Positions 1 to 11,853 of a DNA stretch of 64,000 nucleotides are shown here, piece after piece. Position numbers and translations under genes: made by a program. Position 1 is the stretch's first letter. Each line of letters opens with the position of its first letter. The stretch comes from Eucommia ulmoides (lineage: Eukaryota; Streptophyta; Magnoliopsida; Garryales; Eucommiaceae), in NCBI GenBank assembly GCA_016647705.1, contig CM028335.1:22980905-23044904 (forward strand), given 5' to 3'. Under the pieces are notes generated by a model. That model worked only from the letters and a program-made list of their open reading frames with translations. It ran no database searches and had not been told where the DNA came from.

Positions 1-785
1 GGTAGGATCAGCTGGTGGTTTCGGAATAGAAGGGGTGATATTAGTTGATGATTCTGAAGTGAACTTAACAGTACTTGAAACTGGATTCATAAGAAATAAC
101 TCAATTGATGGATCAGTAAAGAATCTGGAGCTAGTGATAGGATCACAACACTGATACCCCTTATGTTCAATACCATATCCAATGAAACAACACAAGTGAG
201 CTCATGGTTGCGGTTTATTGTGTTCATGTGGTTTGAGAAGAATAAAACAAGCGCAACTAAATACTCTGAGTGCAGAGTAATCAGGAGGTTTACCGAGAAG
301 GCGCTAGAATGGGGATTGATTCTGGATTGTGGTGGAAGGGACACGGTTGATTATGTACACTGCGGTTAAGGCAGTATACCCCAGAAATGTTCAGGACATG
401 GTGATGAAATGAATAGAGAACGAACAGTGTTAAGAATATGTCTATGTTTGCGTTTGACTTTTTTATTTTTTTTGTAGGTTCCAAGGCACAAGCGGTAGGG
501 GAGCGTGTCGTTTTTGTGAAGTAGGTTTAGAAAAGCATGGTTTTTATATTTTACTGTATTATCTGAACGAAAAACTTTGATATTCTGAGATAATTGAGTT
601 TGAACAATAGAAGAAAAATCAGAATATATTTGAAAGAGTTCAGATCGGCTTTTCATAAGAAATAACCAGGTATAACGAGAATAGTCATCCAAAAATATAA
701 CAAAATAGCGAGCACTATCCATTGATGCATGAGGAGAGGGCCCCCAAACATTAGAATGTACTAAATCAAATGGTGCAAGGGAAAC
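1..785 (-). mobile_element. Copia element 1: integrase part of pol, decayed
   Basis: On the minus strand this reads as the integrase core of a Ty1/Copia polyprotein. The string DDYSRYTWLF, the FRSDN block and the KRKHRHI block are in the usual order and spacing, followed (toward position 1) by the downstream pol segment with NRVPFHHN- and KPPDYSALRVF-like text in shifting frames. Two catalytic residues are lost: the first Asp of the DDE triad lies in HSNVWGP and is Asn, and the Glu expected before RKHRH is Lys. Stops and frameshifts are frequent. The window starts inside pol, so the reverse transcriptase and 3' LTR would lie to the left. The upstream half of the element (gag to pre-integrase) resumes at 3001 after an inserted LTR. 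Confidence 0.85.
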
Positions 786-790
786 AGACT

Positions 791-3000
791 TGTTGATCTT
801 AAGATTTTGATGAACAATTAAGTATTGATGTTTTGGTGGAACTAATGTTTAATTGAAGTGTTTCAGTGATATAAAGTTCCAATAATGAAGACATCAAATT
901 AAATGGATGCTAAATGAAGATGTCAAGATGATGATGAAGAATTAAGAGTTTGAAGAAATTAGGGAAAACAACCCAGATGAATCTTAACTCTTAATATCTT
1001 ATTTAGGAACACACACATGGCACAAAATATATTTTATATTTTATGTGTATTTTGATTAAGTTAAATTATTTGCTCCTATGTGAAATAAGAAGAAATAATT
1101 TTGAATGACTAAAATGGAATATAAGAATATTAGTAGAGCTAGTTAAGAGAAGAAAATGGATTAAGGGGCGAAATCGTAAAAGAAAATGAGTTAAAAACGT
1201 ATTCAAAGAAGAGATCTAGTGACAGCAGTCGACTGGTGAGTTGACCGGATATAGAAGATGTAACATCTTGTATCTCTAAGTCAATCGACAGGTCGACTAG
1301 CCAAGAAGGACTGAACTCTCTAAATCAACAAGTCGACCGATAGGTTGACCAGTGAAGAAATGCTGAACTCTCTGAATCGATAAGTCGATCGAGCAGTCGA
1401 CCGATGAGCTTCATTATCTACAACCTGAATCAGGCAGTCGGTTGGGCAGTCGACTGAACGCGCTGTTTCAGGATACTGTTTGATCCTAAATTATATGCAA
1501 AAGTAGCAATTTTTTGTTAGGATTTTAGAGAGATTTCAGGAATATTCTTTATATTTAAGATATGGTTCATATACTAATTAAATCATATTAATATGGTTCA
1601 TTAAATATTAATGTTTCTCAATTTGGTACTTGAAATAGATTTTATACTTATTTATTAAGATTGAGAAATACTTTGGAGGTTTAATTGAGAGATTTGAAAG
1701 ATGTTTTTAAGTGTAATTGAACCTAAATGAAGTCCTTATGATATAAAGGGTCTATAAGAGTTTTTAATTATGATGACACATGTAAACTAGCCATTATAAG
1801 GCTGATTTCATATTCCTATATATAGACTTGGGAATTTTTATTTATGACTAATCATTCTAAGAGAGAGAACTCATATATTATCAAAAGAGATTAGAATTTA
1901 TCAATTGAGTATACTTTTCTAAGAGATATCTTATTGAGAATTGAGTGAGCTTTTCTAAGAGAATCATTTACTGATCATTGCTGCTACCGATTTGAAGTTA
2001 CATTGCAATACTATTTTTTTGGTGGATTTCGGGTGAGATCTTTCCAAATTGTTTATTTGTTTACTAATTTTATATTTGAAAATTGATCTTAGAAATTGTT
2101 TTTGATTTTTTAAGAAAATATTTTTTATAAACAATTTCTTGAATCTGATTACGTGCTCCAATTTGCTACCCATATCTTGTTAAAATCACATTTTTGTATT
2201 TCACGTATTTCTATCACTAGTTGAGATATTAATTGAGTTATTGTTTATCTGGGGTAGTAGAAGCTCCAGTGAGATTTACTTCTTATCAATTTTTGTATTG
2301 GTGAGTTGTGACGGGTTAAATACCATTGAGGGTATTTAATCAAGGGTAGTCGGGTTTCAGTATCTTCCTGTAAAGAGATTGAGGTAGTGATTCTTCCTGA
2401 ATAAGAATTGTGTTTTGAGTGATTTCTAAATGTTCCATCATTCCTTATGAAAAAGATCGTTGGAGTGTTTGTGAGAGGTTTTGATTCTTGAGCCTTAGTG
2501 TTAAAAAGGATTAGGTTATTCTTTAGCCTATAAAAACTGGAGGTCCTTCCTTAGCCTGAGAATAGGATATTGTAGAGGTTTTGATTCTTGAGCCTTAGTG
2601 TTAAAAAGGATTAGGTTATTCTTTAACCTGTAAAAAGTAGAAGTTCTTCCTTAGCCAGAGAAAAGGATATTGTAAAGGTTGATTCTGAGCCTGTAAAAGA
2701 ATCAGTATGCTGGTGCTGGTTTGGTTCCTACCTTTAAAGGAATCTTGGTTTTAGTGGGTATGACCTCCATGGAGCTCGGGGAACTGGATTAGCCAATTGT
2801 AGCTTGGTGAACCAGTATAAATCTTTTATGTACTGCATTACTACTTTGCAATTTTTGTTGTTTGGATGTGCACTTAGATTGATAATATTATTCCGTTGTG
2901 TTATAAAGATAATAATAATTAATTTAGGTATAAATTAATTATTTGATTTATTTAAGTTTTATTCTGATAAGTTTTTTAATTACCCAATTCACCCCCAACA
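791..3000 (+). mobile_element. Solo LTR S1, SIRE-like Copia family, inserted in Copia element 1
   Basis: This 2210-bp segment starts TGTTGATC and ends ACCCCCAACA. It is flanked by a perfect 5-bp duplication AGACT (786-790 and 3001-3005). It interrupts the Copia pol gene precisely: removing it and one AGACT rejoins the pre-integrase and integrase reading. The same sequence family recurs at 8111, 13474, 16042 (minus) and 37805; the last copy is followed by a primer binding site, which identifies the family as an LTR. Inside are direct repeats around 2455-2700 (TTCTTGAGCCTTAGTGTTAA occurs twice) and a cluster of GTCGACC-type palindromes at 1215-1465. No internal region is present. Confidence 0.85.
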
Positions 3001-4626
3001 AGACTGACCCTCATTAAAAGGTAAAACTGATTATTTTGCAAGTTGACAATGAATATAATGAAAAGACTTGTGCTGAAATGAATCTAACTAACCACTAGAA
3101 ATAAAAGAACATAAACGGCTGGATGAAGTGTGACCTAACCAAGAGTGCCACAATTCCATGGGTGAGAGTTCTAGGATGGATGCGGCTGATTGGTTTGGTG
3201 ATGGTGAGGATGTGACTTGGAGGTGAGTGATCTCAAAGAGGCGTCCAACTTTATGTCCAGTTCCAAAGAGTTTTCTTATTTGAGAGTCCTGCACACGACA
3301 ACTAGTAGAAGAAAAATATAAATCAAGTCTAAGATCACATAGTTGTCCAACAGATATAAGATTAAGCGTAAGATTAGGGACCAAATATGTGTCAGGGAGA
3401 GACAAATAGGAACTGTCAACATGTCTAGTGCGGCTAACCAACATATTTGATCCATTGACAGTGTGAATAGTAGGTGCATGCTCATTACGGGTTTTAGAGG
3501 AAAAGATCGAGGCATCAGAAGTTATGTGATTACAACAGGCATAATCAAAATACCATTAGGATGTACCTGGTATAGCTGACATGGTTATATTGTTACCAGT
3601 TTTATTTAGAATCTTGGAAAGTACGGTGCAAAGACCACGCCAATCAGGTAAAGAGCTGAATGAAGTTGGTGTAGAATCTATGGCTGCAACAACAACATTC
3701 TTTGTCTTGGAATAGAACCGATTTCAAGAGCTGCGAGAGCGATATTGGTTTTCATTTGACTGATTTCCAGATGGAAGTCTAGGGCAGTCTGCAAGATAGT
3801 GACCCTGTTCTTTGCAAACTTTACACAGGCGAGAAGGACATTTGAGCAATTCATGCCCTTGTGAATGACAATATCTGCAGTATAAGGGCTTCTGGGATGG
3901 GTTGGCCTTGGCATCTAGTGTGACAAGAGCAACTGGTACTGTAGGAGCAACTGGTGCTACATGGGCAACATCTGTATGAGATCCTTGTAACGTGGCAAGA
4001 CGTGCTTCCTCAATAAGTAGATCAAAAAAGACGTCGTTTAGGGAAGGTATTGCAACCCGATGTAGGATTGAAGCTCGTACAAGCTCAAATTCATCTTTCA
4101 AACTCATTAGGAATTGCATAATGCGTGTCTCAATACGATACTTTCTATTAACATCAGCGTCTTTTGTGCATTCCCAGGTTGGCTCAGTGAGAGTTAACTG
4201 GTTCCACATGGCAATCATCTGAGATAGGAAATTGTTGACAGTTTGCCCAGGTTCTTGGCGTATGCTATGAAGGGTGGAAAGAAGACGATATCGATTTTAG
4301 ATGTATGCCCTAGTGTAGTGGTACTAGAGAAGATCCCAAGCTTCGTTAGCTGTATGGAGTGTACCAAATTGAAATTTAATCTCTCGGATAATGGTAGCAC
4401 AAAACCATATGAGAATCGGATGATTTTTACTATTTCAATCCTCTAGAAGGTCAATGTATTTGTTAACATCTTCGTTGTCCTTCTTCTTGGGTTTAGTAAT
4501 ATCTTCAGTCACGAAACGCCACAATTTTCATCCACGGAGAAAATCAGACATTTCTTTAGCCCACACAACATAATTAGATTCATCTAGAACAATAGTAATA
4601 ACCAGGGATAAGTCCGATTCCGCCAT
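3001..4626 (-). mobile_element. Copia element 1: gag, protease and pre-integrase region, decayed
   Basis: On the minus strand the gag start is near 4626 (MAESDLSLV...), followed by the UBN2-type gag body and two CX2CX4HX4C zinc knuckles (CRYCHSQGHELLKC and CKVCKEQGHYLADC, about 3835-3925). Then come a protease-like stretch and the GAG-pre-integrase domain with ELWHSWLGH (about 3120-3160). Frameshifts separate these blocks, and a stop lies within the gag N-terminal part (near 4300). The order gag, protease, integrase fits Copia. It is continuous with the integrase fragment at 1-785. Confidence 0.85.
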
Positions 4627-5426
4627 AGGCACAAAGAAAGAAGTGAACTAGTGTAGAAACCACAAAAATATAAAAGAAAGTACATTATGTGAGCCTCAAA
4701 TCACAAAACGAAGGCCAAAAACAGAATCAGAACGTTGAAAAACCCTAGGAATCGGTCCAAGTTTACAAAAAACCGATATAAAAAGGCCTGAACTGGTCCA
4801 AAAAAAGTACCTTGGTTGAACCGCTAACGTGGCAAGAGAGATTAACTGGATGCTGACGTGTCTGGTCAACCATTGACGTGGCAGGTCAATTGTTGATGTG
4901 GTAGTATTGTGGCACTGACATGGATGCTAAGTGGGCGTTGGCTAGGCGCTGACTGGGTGTTGGTTGTGCAACTAGGGCTAACGTGGCAGCATCAAAGAAG
5001 ACAGAGAGGAGGCAGCACGTGGATCTGACGCAAGAACTGCAGCTGTGTCTTTGGTAAGCTCGTGCAGAGTCGGAATGTTTTAATTTTTTTGTCTTTCAAA
5101 ATGCCTCGTCGAGACAGTTCCGATAGTATATTGTGAGATAGATTTGGAGCCCTACTTGAGGTGGTAAAGCCCAAAATCCAAAACGATGATGTATGCTAGT
5201 ACAGCAGACTGTTTGAGGCACGTGAGGGTGCGTTTGGGATTCGATGGCGGTGTGTTTATCTCTGCAAAATAAAGACAGTAATATGGTGGTTGTTGATACT
5301 GGAGCGGGGATGACGCCTACAGTAGCGATGAAAGTCTCAGGAGAATATTGAAGGCTGCGGCGGAAGCTTTAGGATTGTGAAAATTTTAGGAAGAACAGGT
5401 TTAGGAAAAACTTGCTCTTGATACCA
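4627..5426 (-). other. Copia element 1: 5' leader with primer binding site
   Basis: This untranslated leader lies between the gag start and the 5' LTR. On the minus strand the sequence next to the LTR reads TGGTATCAAGAGCA (5411-5426), close to the tRNA-iMet primer binding site TGGTATCAGAGC. The rest holds no reading frame that I can tie to a protein. Confidence 0.6.
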
Positions 5427-5590
5427 TGTTAAGATGATTGAGAAATGGGAGAATGAATCATGTATTGATATTTGAGAAAGAAATACTAGAATACAACGAT
5501 ATATACACATATTTATAGGGGAGTGGGGTTTAGGGTTTTGCCCTAATGGGCCACGTGGGCCAATCCCATACAATACATTAACAACAACCA
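5427..5590 (-). repeat. Copia element 1: probable 5' LTR
   Basis: The LTR ends in AACA directly beside the primer binding site. It carries a TATA-like CTATAAATA on the minus strand near 5512. It probably starts at a TGTTGTTAATG string near 5587. The outer edge is uncertain because the 3' LTR lies outside the window and cannot be compared. Confidence 0.5.
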
Positions 5591-6479
5591 TAGTTGAACT
5601 GATCGCTGTGGGTTTAGGGTCGTTGTCATCTCTCTGTTTTTCCCGATTGGGTAACTCTCTGGTAAGGGAGAGAGGCTGCTGAGTCAATCCCTCTTTGAAG
5701 TAGGTTGTTTTATAACTCTTCGCATTGGCATTGGGGATTGATCATCAAACTAGTGGATTCGAAGTCAAATTTCCTATATCGTCTGACCTTCAACAATAAC
5801 TGTTAAAAGGTACTTGCATTCTATCTCCGGCGATTAATCCCTCTGTCGGCCCGATCTATTATGGTGTGGCTTCAGGCAGTGGCTGTGACTCAAAATCCAA
5901 GTGTGACTTTAGGCGGCGGGATTCGCGTGGGTTGAGTTTGGGTAGTGATTCCAAATAGATTTGGGTTTCAATCATCTCAAATCTGAGCAGGTAATCTTTG
6001 TCCTGCTTACCTTCTGGCCGTCGCTCTGAGCAGGGGTGAAGACACAAATTCCTCAAGCCTAATCAGTTTCTTGGTGATATTGGTTAGCTTATTCTCTTCT
6101 TGGTGAGGTTGTTTTTTGAACTCCCTGATTTTAGCATATGAAATTAATTATTCACTTGAGTTTGTGGAATTGTTGTATTTGTAATCCTAATTCCTCTCTA
6201 TACAACTCATGATGGGTAGTAAAATTGCAAATTGGAAGAGGAATTATGGTGACTAAAAAAAACGTTAGTCCCCATCTTTGTAGATTCAATTTCGGAGAAG
6301 ATAGGTAGAAGAGGATTAAAATTCATATTTTAGTGGCATTGGGTGGTGCGTTATGTCTATATCCCAAAGTGGAGACGAGTCAGAACAAATTCAAAGTATG
6401 AATTTGTACGATTTTCGACATTAGTTGAAGCCTTGAATGCTATTAGAATTCTCAATGGAATTAGGGTGAAGAATCAAAT
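5591..6479. other. Intergenic stretch without a supported gene
   Basis: Only short open frames without recognisable domains are present. The last 200 bases may be the degenerate upstream part of the LINE that is readable from 6480. Confidence 0.4.
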
Positions 6480-6800
6480 ATAAATAATAACAGTCTTTGG
6501 ATGGATGTTTTATGTTCAAATATAAAATTGATGAAAGACCTAGCACTTGGAAACTAAAATCAAATAGTTCTCATATATGGAAAAGAATTTTTGACTTAAA
6601 AAATACGTTGATCTCTAGGATCAAATGGAAAGTTAGGAATGGAGTTAAAATTAATATGTGGACTGATTGGTGGTGTGGATAAGAGCCATTGGGAGAAATC
6701 AATACCCAAGAATGTTGGGATGTAACAGTTTCAGATATTATAGATGATAATGCGAATTGGTTTCTGGTGGAGAAATTTCACATAATTATATAAATGCAAA
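6480..6800 (+). mobile_element. LINE ORF2 fragment A (zf-RVT-proximal region)
   Basis: A short plus-strand frame gives SSHIWKRIFDLKN, then RIKWKVRNGVKINMWTDWW, one stop, and then WDVTVSDIIDDNANW. This is the conserved pattern just upstream of the zf-RVT domain in plant L1-type ORF2 proteins (IGNG..I..W.D.W). It ends in VEKFHIII near 6795. A second piece with the next part of the same domain starts at 18150, so the two look like halves of one element. Confidence 0.7.
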
Positions 6801-6854
6801 TTAAATAATAAATAAATTTCACATCAACAATTAAATAAATAAAATAAAGTATAG

Positions 6855-8110
6855 AATAGAGAAAAAGTATATATTTGATGGATTGCCAATACAAAGTAGC
6901 GCTCAAAAATTGGTATCCATTTTTCAGAATATTCGGTATAGATGAGCTAGATCATGGCGAATTCTTCAGCAAAAATTGTGGTTTGCATGGAGACAGATAA
7001 ATGAGATTTCTACTAAGTGTTTACATAATTTGCTTGTGTCCGAAGCAAGGATTCATCGAAATAATGAGTCACCATTGATATCGACACATCTGAGACCGCC
7101 AAATGTTTTCTTTTATTCCATTTTTTTCCTTTTTCTTGTTGTTGGATATCTCTTTCTTACACATGTTATCTTTACTTCCTGGGTCTCTAGTGAGTTACAA
7201 ACAAAGTTTGAATGGGTTAAACCTTTGATGATTCCATTATATATGATTGAGTTGCAAAAACGTCTGGATAGCGATCCTCTACCTCCACCTAAACCGGGGT
7301 TAACGCATTTCTTGCGACAGATTCGGGAAGGAGTAGGAAATTGGCTAGAAGAAATGGGGTGGTCTACTATTCACCGCAGATTGGATGGTGATCCTGTTTA
7401 TTTTGATGGTGATCCCGCTTATGGGGTCAGGATAGATTGGGATTCGAGCGACCTCATAACAAATTAACTCACCTTTTTGAGAAATACGAGACATCTAAGT
7501 TATACAAGTAAAGAGCTTTATTCATGGATAAGAGAAGAACGACAACACATACAGCACTGGGTAAGAAAAGATTGGGTTGGTGATTTGGTTGAGGAGCAAA
7601 AAGACGAATCTTGGCTCGCGGCGAAAGCGCATTAAGAAAGACCATTCTGGGTTCAGATGTGCACCTTAATAGAAAAAAAAAAGATTGATCAAATTTTATG
7701 GAGTCTAACTCATAGTGATCATTTATCAAAGAATGACTTTGGTTAACAAATAATTGAAGAATCGGGAGCAATTTACTTACGATACATAGTTAACATTCAT
7801 CAAAAGTCTCTACTAAGTTATGAGTTCAATACATTCTATTTAGTAGAAAGACGAATATTCCTTGCTTAGTATCAAACAATCACTAATTCACAAACTTCGT
7901 GTGGGGTTAATAGTTTTCATTTCCCATCTCATAGAAAACTCTTTCCGCTACGCTTAGCCTTATACCCCTCTAGGGGTATTTTAGTGATAGGTTCTATAGG
8001 AACTGGATGATTGGTCAAATCCTTAACGACAAACTCCTATGTTCCTTTCATTACGATATTTGGGGAGAAGCAGTTCCCCGATGCCTCTGATTTTAAAAAG
8101 AAAAGGTCTA
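6855..8110 (+). pseudogene. ycf2: Plastid-derived ycf2 fragment, part 1 (NUPT)
   Basis: The frame at 6976-7467 begins with [18 protein letters not shown] and continues through [14 protein letters not shown], which is strongly like plastid Ycf2. Further blocks follow in other frames: RNTRHL (7480), [12 protein letters not shown] (7705-7740), [20 protein letters not shown] (7875-7930) and [10 protein letters not shown] (7975-8005). Ycf2 is a large plastid protein with an AAA-like part. Here it sits in nuclear retrotransposon DNA and is broken by stops and frameshifts, so it is a nuclear copy and not an active gene. The part around 7260-7440 ([15 protein letters not shown]) is less like the Ycf2 I know and may be lineage-specific. 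The copy is cut at 8110 by an LTR element and resumes at 11854. Confidence 0.85.
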
Positions 8111-11100
8111 TGTTAATCCTAAGATTTTGATGAATAATTAAATGTTGATATTTTTTGTACAACTAACAATTTTATTGAGTGTTTCAGTTTATTAGTTCCA
8201 ATGATGAAAATGATCATGCCAATATTTTGACAATGCTAAAGATGATGACAAAGATGATGGAAGATTAAGAGTTTGAAGAAATTGAAGAACCAAGGAAAAA
8301 CAACTCAAGTTAAAATTTTACTCTTAATGTATCCCGATTAGGATCACACACGACACAATTTTTTTTACAATTATGTGTGTGTTTTATAGGATCCTAATTA
8401 ATTAACATAATTTCTCCTATGTGTAATTGAAGAAAGATAATTGATTAAAATTGAATTTAAGAATTTAGTGGAGCTAACCGAGAAAAGAAATCAGTTAAAG
8501 AGGCGAAAATGTCGAAGAAATTGAATGAAAAATGAATTGAGGAACAAGTTCCAACAGGGCTCGGTCGAGTTATGGAAGAGTAGTGGTCAACTTATGAAAA
8601 TGAGCCAAAGTCCCTAAAATGTTCAGTCTACAAGTAAGTCGACCTATAGTTAGAAGATGAACTCTCTGGATCTCACGGTCGACAGGCAAGTCGACCTGTA
8701 AAACTTGTTGAATCGTCCGGTCGACTGGTGACGGATGGGCGGTCGACCGATGGGCGAAGAGATTTTGGCTTGGGCTACACCCTGAATTAGGCGGTCGACT
8801 GATGGGTCTTGGCCGGTCGACTGATGGTTTATTTCAGATTTAGATGATTTCGAGGATTCTGATAAAACAATAGCCGTTACTAGCCGTTTATGGTTAAGAT
8901 ATGCGAGATATCTTAGGGATCTGATATATTTTAAGCTATTTAATTAATATTTAAATATTCCTATAGATATGATTCAAGTATTTTTTATATTTTTCAATTT
9001 GGTACATTTAATTCTTTCTATCTTACCTAATTGAGTTTGAAAAGATGTGTGAGGGACTTAATTGAATATTTTAAAAGATATTATTGAGAGAATTATACTA
9101 GGATTAAGTCATAATGATATATGGGGTCTATAAGTGTTTTTTAGATACTTATTATTTGAAAACTAGCCGTTGGAAGACTTGTTTTAATTCCTTATTGATA
9201 GGTGCAAATTACCTATATATTTCCAAACCGAAATTGTTAATTTTTGAGTATGTTTATTATGTTTTAATACATTTTAATGTGTTTTTATTATTTTTGTATG
9301 AAATCAGGTGTGTGGGGTAAAACGGTATGAAAACAGATGTTAAACGATGATATCGGATCAAGAACGGTGGAAGAACGGTGGAAAAACAAGCAATGAGACA
9401 ATATTCTGAAAAGAAGCCCACTACCACAACGTCCAGACCACCGCTGCGGCGGTGAAAATGCAGAGAAGGCTAATTTGCTAGACATCCACCGTCGCGGTAG
9501 TGAAAATACAAAGAAGTTCCTGAATCGACCACTGACTCCACCGCCTAGGCGATCATCAAACCGACCTACTCACTGCCGCGGCGGTCACTTCTGCACCGAT
9601 TTAGATATTATTTTAGATTTTTTCCTTATTTATACCCCTTCATCTCCTCTCCTCCAGCCATTAGAGCACCATTAGGGTTATGATATTTTAGAGAGAGGTT
9701 TTGGGAGTGCTCAACCAATTCCAAAGGAGAAGAACACGTTGCGATAAAGGAGAAGCGATCCTAAAGCTTTTTTAGCGGCAAATCTTCAAACTAGGCTAAG
9801 TTTCTTTCTTTTCTACTTTATTTTCTTAACTTCGGTAGTTAGTTGAGCATGTTTAGCTCTATTTTCATTATATAACCGGCTATGGCCATGAGCTAAATGG
9901 GTTTTTGTCTAGGGATTAATATATTTATAAAAATGTTGATTGTTTGAGTTTGTGTTTCATTAATGTGTGTTTTATAATAATTTCAATTGTGTTTTTGTGT
10001 TGTAATGATATTATGCTTGTTTAGATAATTAGAGAATACGGGGTTTAATACTCGGGAGAGGTAACCCTGAATTCAGATTAGGGTAAACACAACATAACAA
10101 TCTAACAACCCGGGAGGGCGTTAGAAAGTGTGCAATCAATAACGTTGGGGCGAGACTCACGTGACCTAGCGTCGTTCAGATGTTGAGGGGGACTTTTTTG
10201 TTGACGTGAAGTCACGTATTCACTCGTCTTATACTCGGAAGAGGTGGCGAGTGAGTTTACGAACCGAGATTGTCGGATACCTAAACGCCATTAACGTAAA
10301 CTAAAACGAGACCGAGCACGTTTTTGTAAACAAAGTTAATCCCTAGGCAATACTTTCCCTAAACATATCATATTAGTATTAGTATAGTTTAATTAGTATT
10401 TTAGTATTAGTTTATATTAATTTTATATACATTTGTTTTAGCCTAGATAAAGTTAGGTCATGATAAACGCAGTACTCAATAATAATCACAACCAATCCCT
10501 GTGGACACGATACCCCTACTCTCTCCATCTTTACTAAAACTTGACCTCGTATACTTGCGAGTGAAAGTAGCGACGTATTTACGCGCTACTACTTATATAT
10601 AGAAGTGCAGATTTCACATAACAAGAGGACAATACACACAATATCAAGAACTATTCAGTTTCTAAACTTTTCTAAGAGTTATCATTCTGATATTATTTTG
10701 AGAGATCAATTGTGAGATCGATTATGGAGAAGTTCTTGAGTTAAAACGTTATTTGAGTTAGCGTCACCGATCTAAGCTGTCTTGCGATACTACGTGCAAT
10801 CTATTCGGTGTTTTTCTGGTGAGATCATCCCAAGCTTATTCTTTAATTGAGTATTTTATTATTATTATTTGCTTGGTGAATTGATATTTTTGAGAAATCG
10901 TTTTTGAACTTTAAAAGCATAAAAATCTTTTAAAAACGATTTGTGTATTAATATGATTACGTGCTTAATTTTGCTACCCGAATTCTTTATTATAATCAGA
11001 TTTTGTTTCCTCACTCTATTTCTATCACTAGTATCGGGACATTAATTGAGTATTAATTAATCTGGGGTGGTAGAAACTCTGAGTGTAAAAAAGCTTACCA

Positions 11101-11853
11101 ATTATGTAATTGGTGAGTTGTGTGCGGATTAGATATTATTGAGAATATCTAATCAGGGGTAGCTTTGAGTTTCGATCCCTTCCTGTAAAGAGATTGAGAT
11201 TTGATCTTTGCCTAGAGTACAAAAAGGTTAGGTTACTCTTTTCCCATTGAAAATAGCATAGGTGTGATTCTTACTGATTAGGATCAAATTGTGAGTGATT
11301 TGTAAAGGTTCCATCCTTACCTGGAAAAATAATAGTTGGAGTGTTTCTGTGAGGTTTAATTCTTAAGCCTAAGGTATAAAAAGAATTAGGTCGTGATTCT
11401 CCCTATAATAGAATTAGGTTAATCTTTAGTCTGTGAAAAGATAAGGTTATTTTTGAGCTTGGGAAAAAGAAGTGATTATTCCTGAGTCTGGGAAAAGAAA
11501 TTTGTAAACGTTGATTATGAGCCTGTGAAAAGAATCATTTTTTGTAAAGGTTTGGTTCCTACCTATTTAAATGAATCTTAGTGATTAGTGGGTGCGAATC
11601 TCTGTGGGGATCGGAGGATTGGATTAGCCAAGAGTAGCTTGGTGAACCAGGATATATCGTGTTGTGTTGCTTTATTTACTTTATTTATATATTATTATTT
11701 GGTGTACATCTAGTTGATAATATATTTTCGCTGCTAGAAAGAGATAATAATTAATTTAGGATTAAATTAATTATTTGAATTTTGAAGTGTTATTATCTGA
11801 TGATTTTAATACTACCCAATTCACCCCCTCTTAGGTAGCTCACTAGGCCAACA
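8111..11853 (+). mobile_element. LTR element S2, SIRE-like family, inserted in the ycf2 fragment
   Basis: It starts TGTTAATCCTAAGATTTTGA and ends AATTCACCCCCTCTTAGG...GGCCAACA, like copies S1 and S3. It is longer than they are (3743 versus about 2200-2300 bp) because a second, unrelated segment is nested inside (about 9223-10597). The flanks GTCTA and GCCTG are not a convincing target duplication. The ycf2 reading continues on both sides (GEKQFPDASDFKKK, then [18 protein letters not shown]), which fixes the boundaries. GTCGACC-type palindromes cluster at 8560-8835. Confidence 0.8.
9223..10597. mobile_element. Unidentified segment nested in LTR S2
   Basis: Alignment by eye with copy S3 (14540-14580) shows that the LTR sequence is continuous across CTATATA and that about 1.37 kb is inserted there. 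The insert has a cluster of CCGCGG-centred palindromes (9430-9590), a segment with AATCCCTGTGGACACGATACC (10494-10514) as seen near the ends of many plant LTR elements, and no coding frame. The boundaries are good to about 10 bp. A TATAT duplication is possible but not diagnostic in this AT-rich context. Confidence 0.55.
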
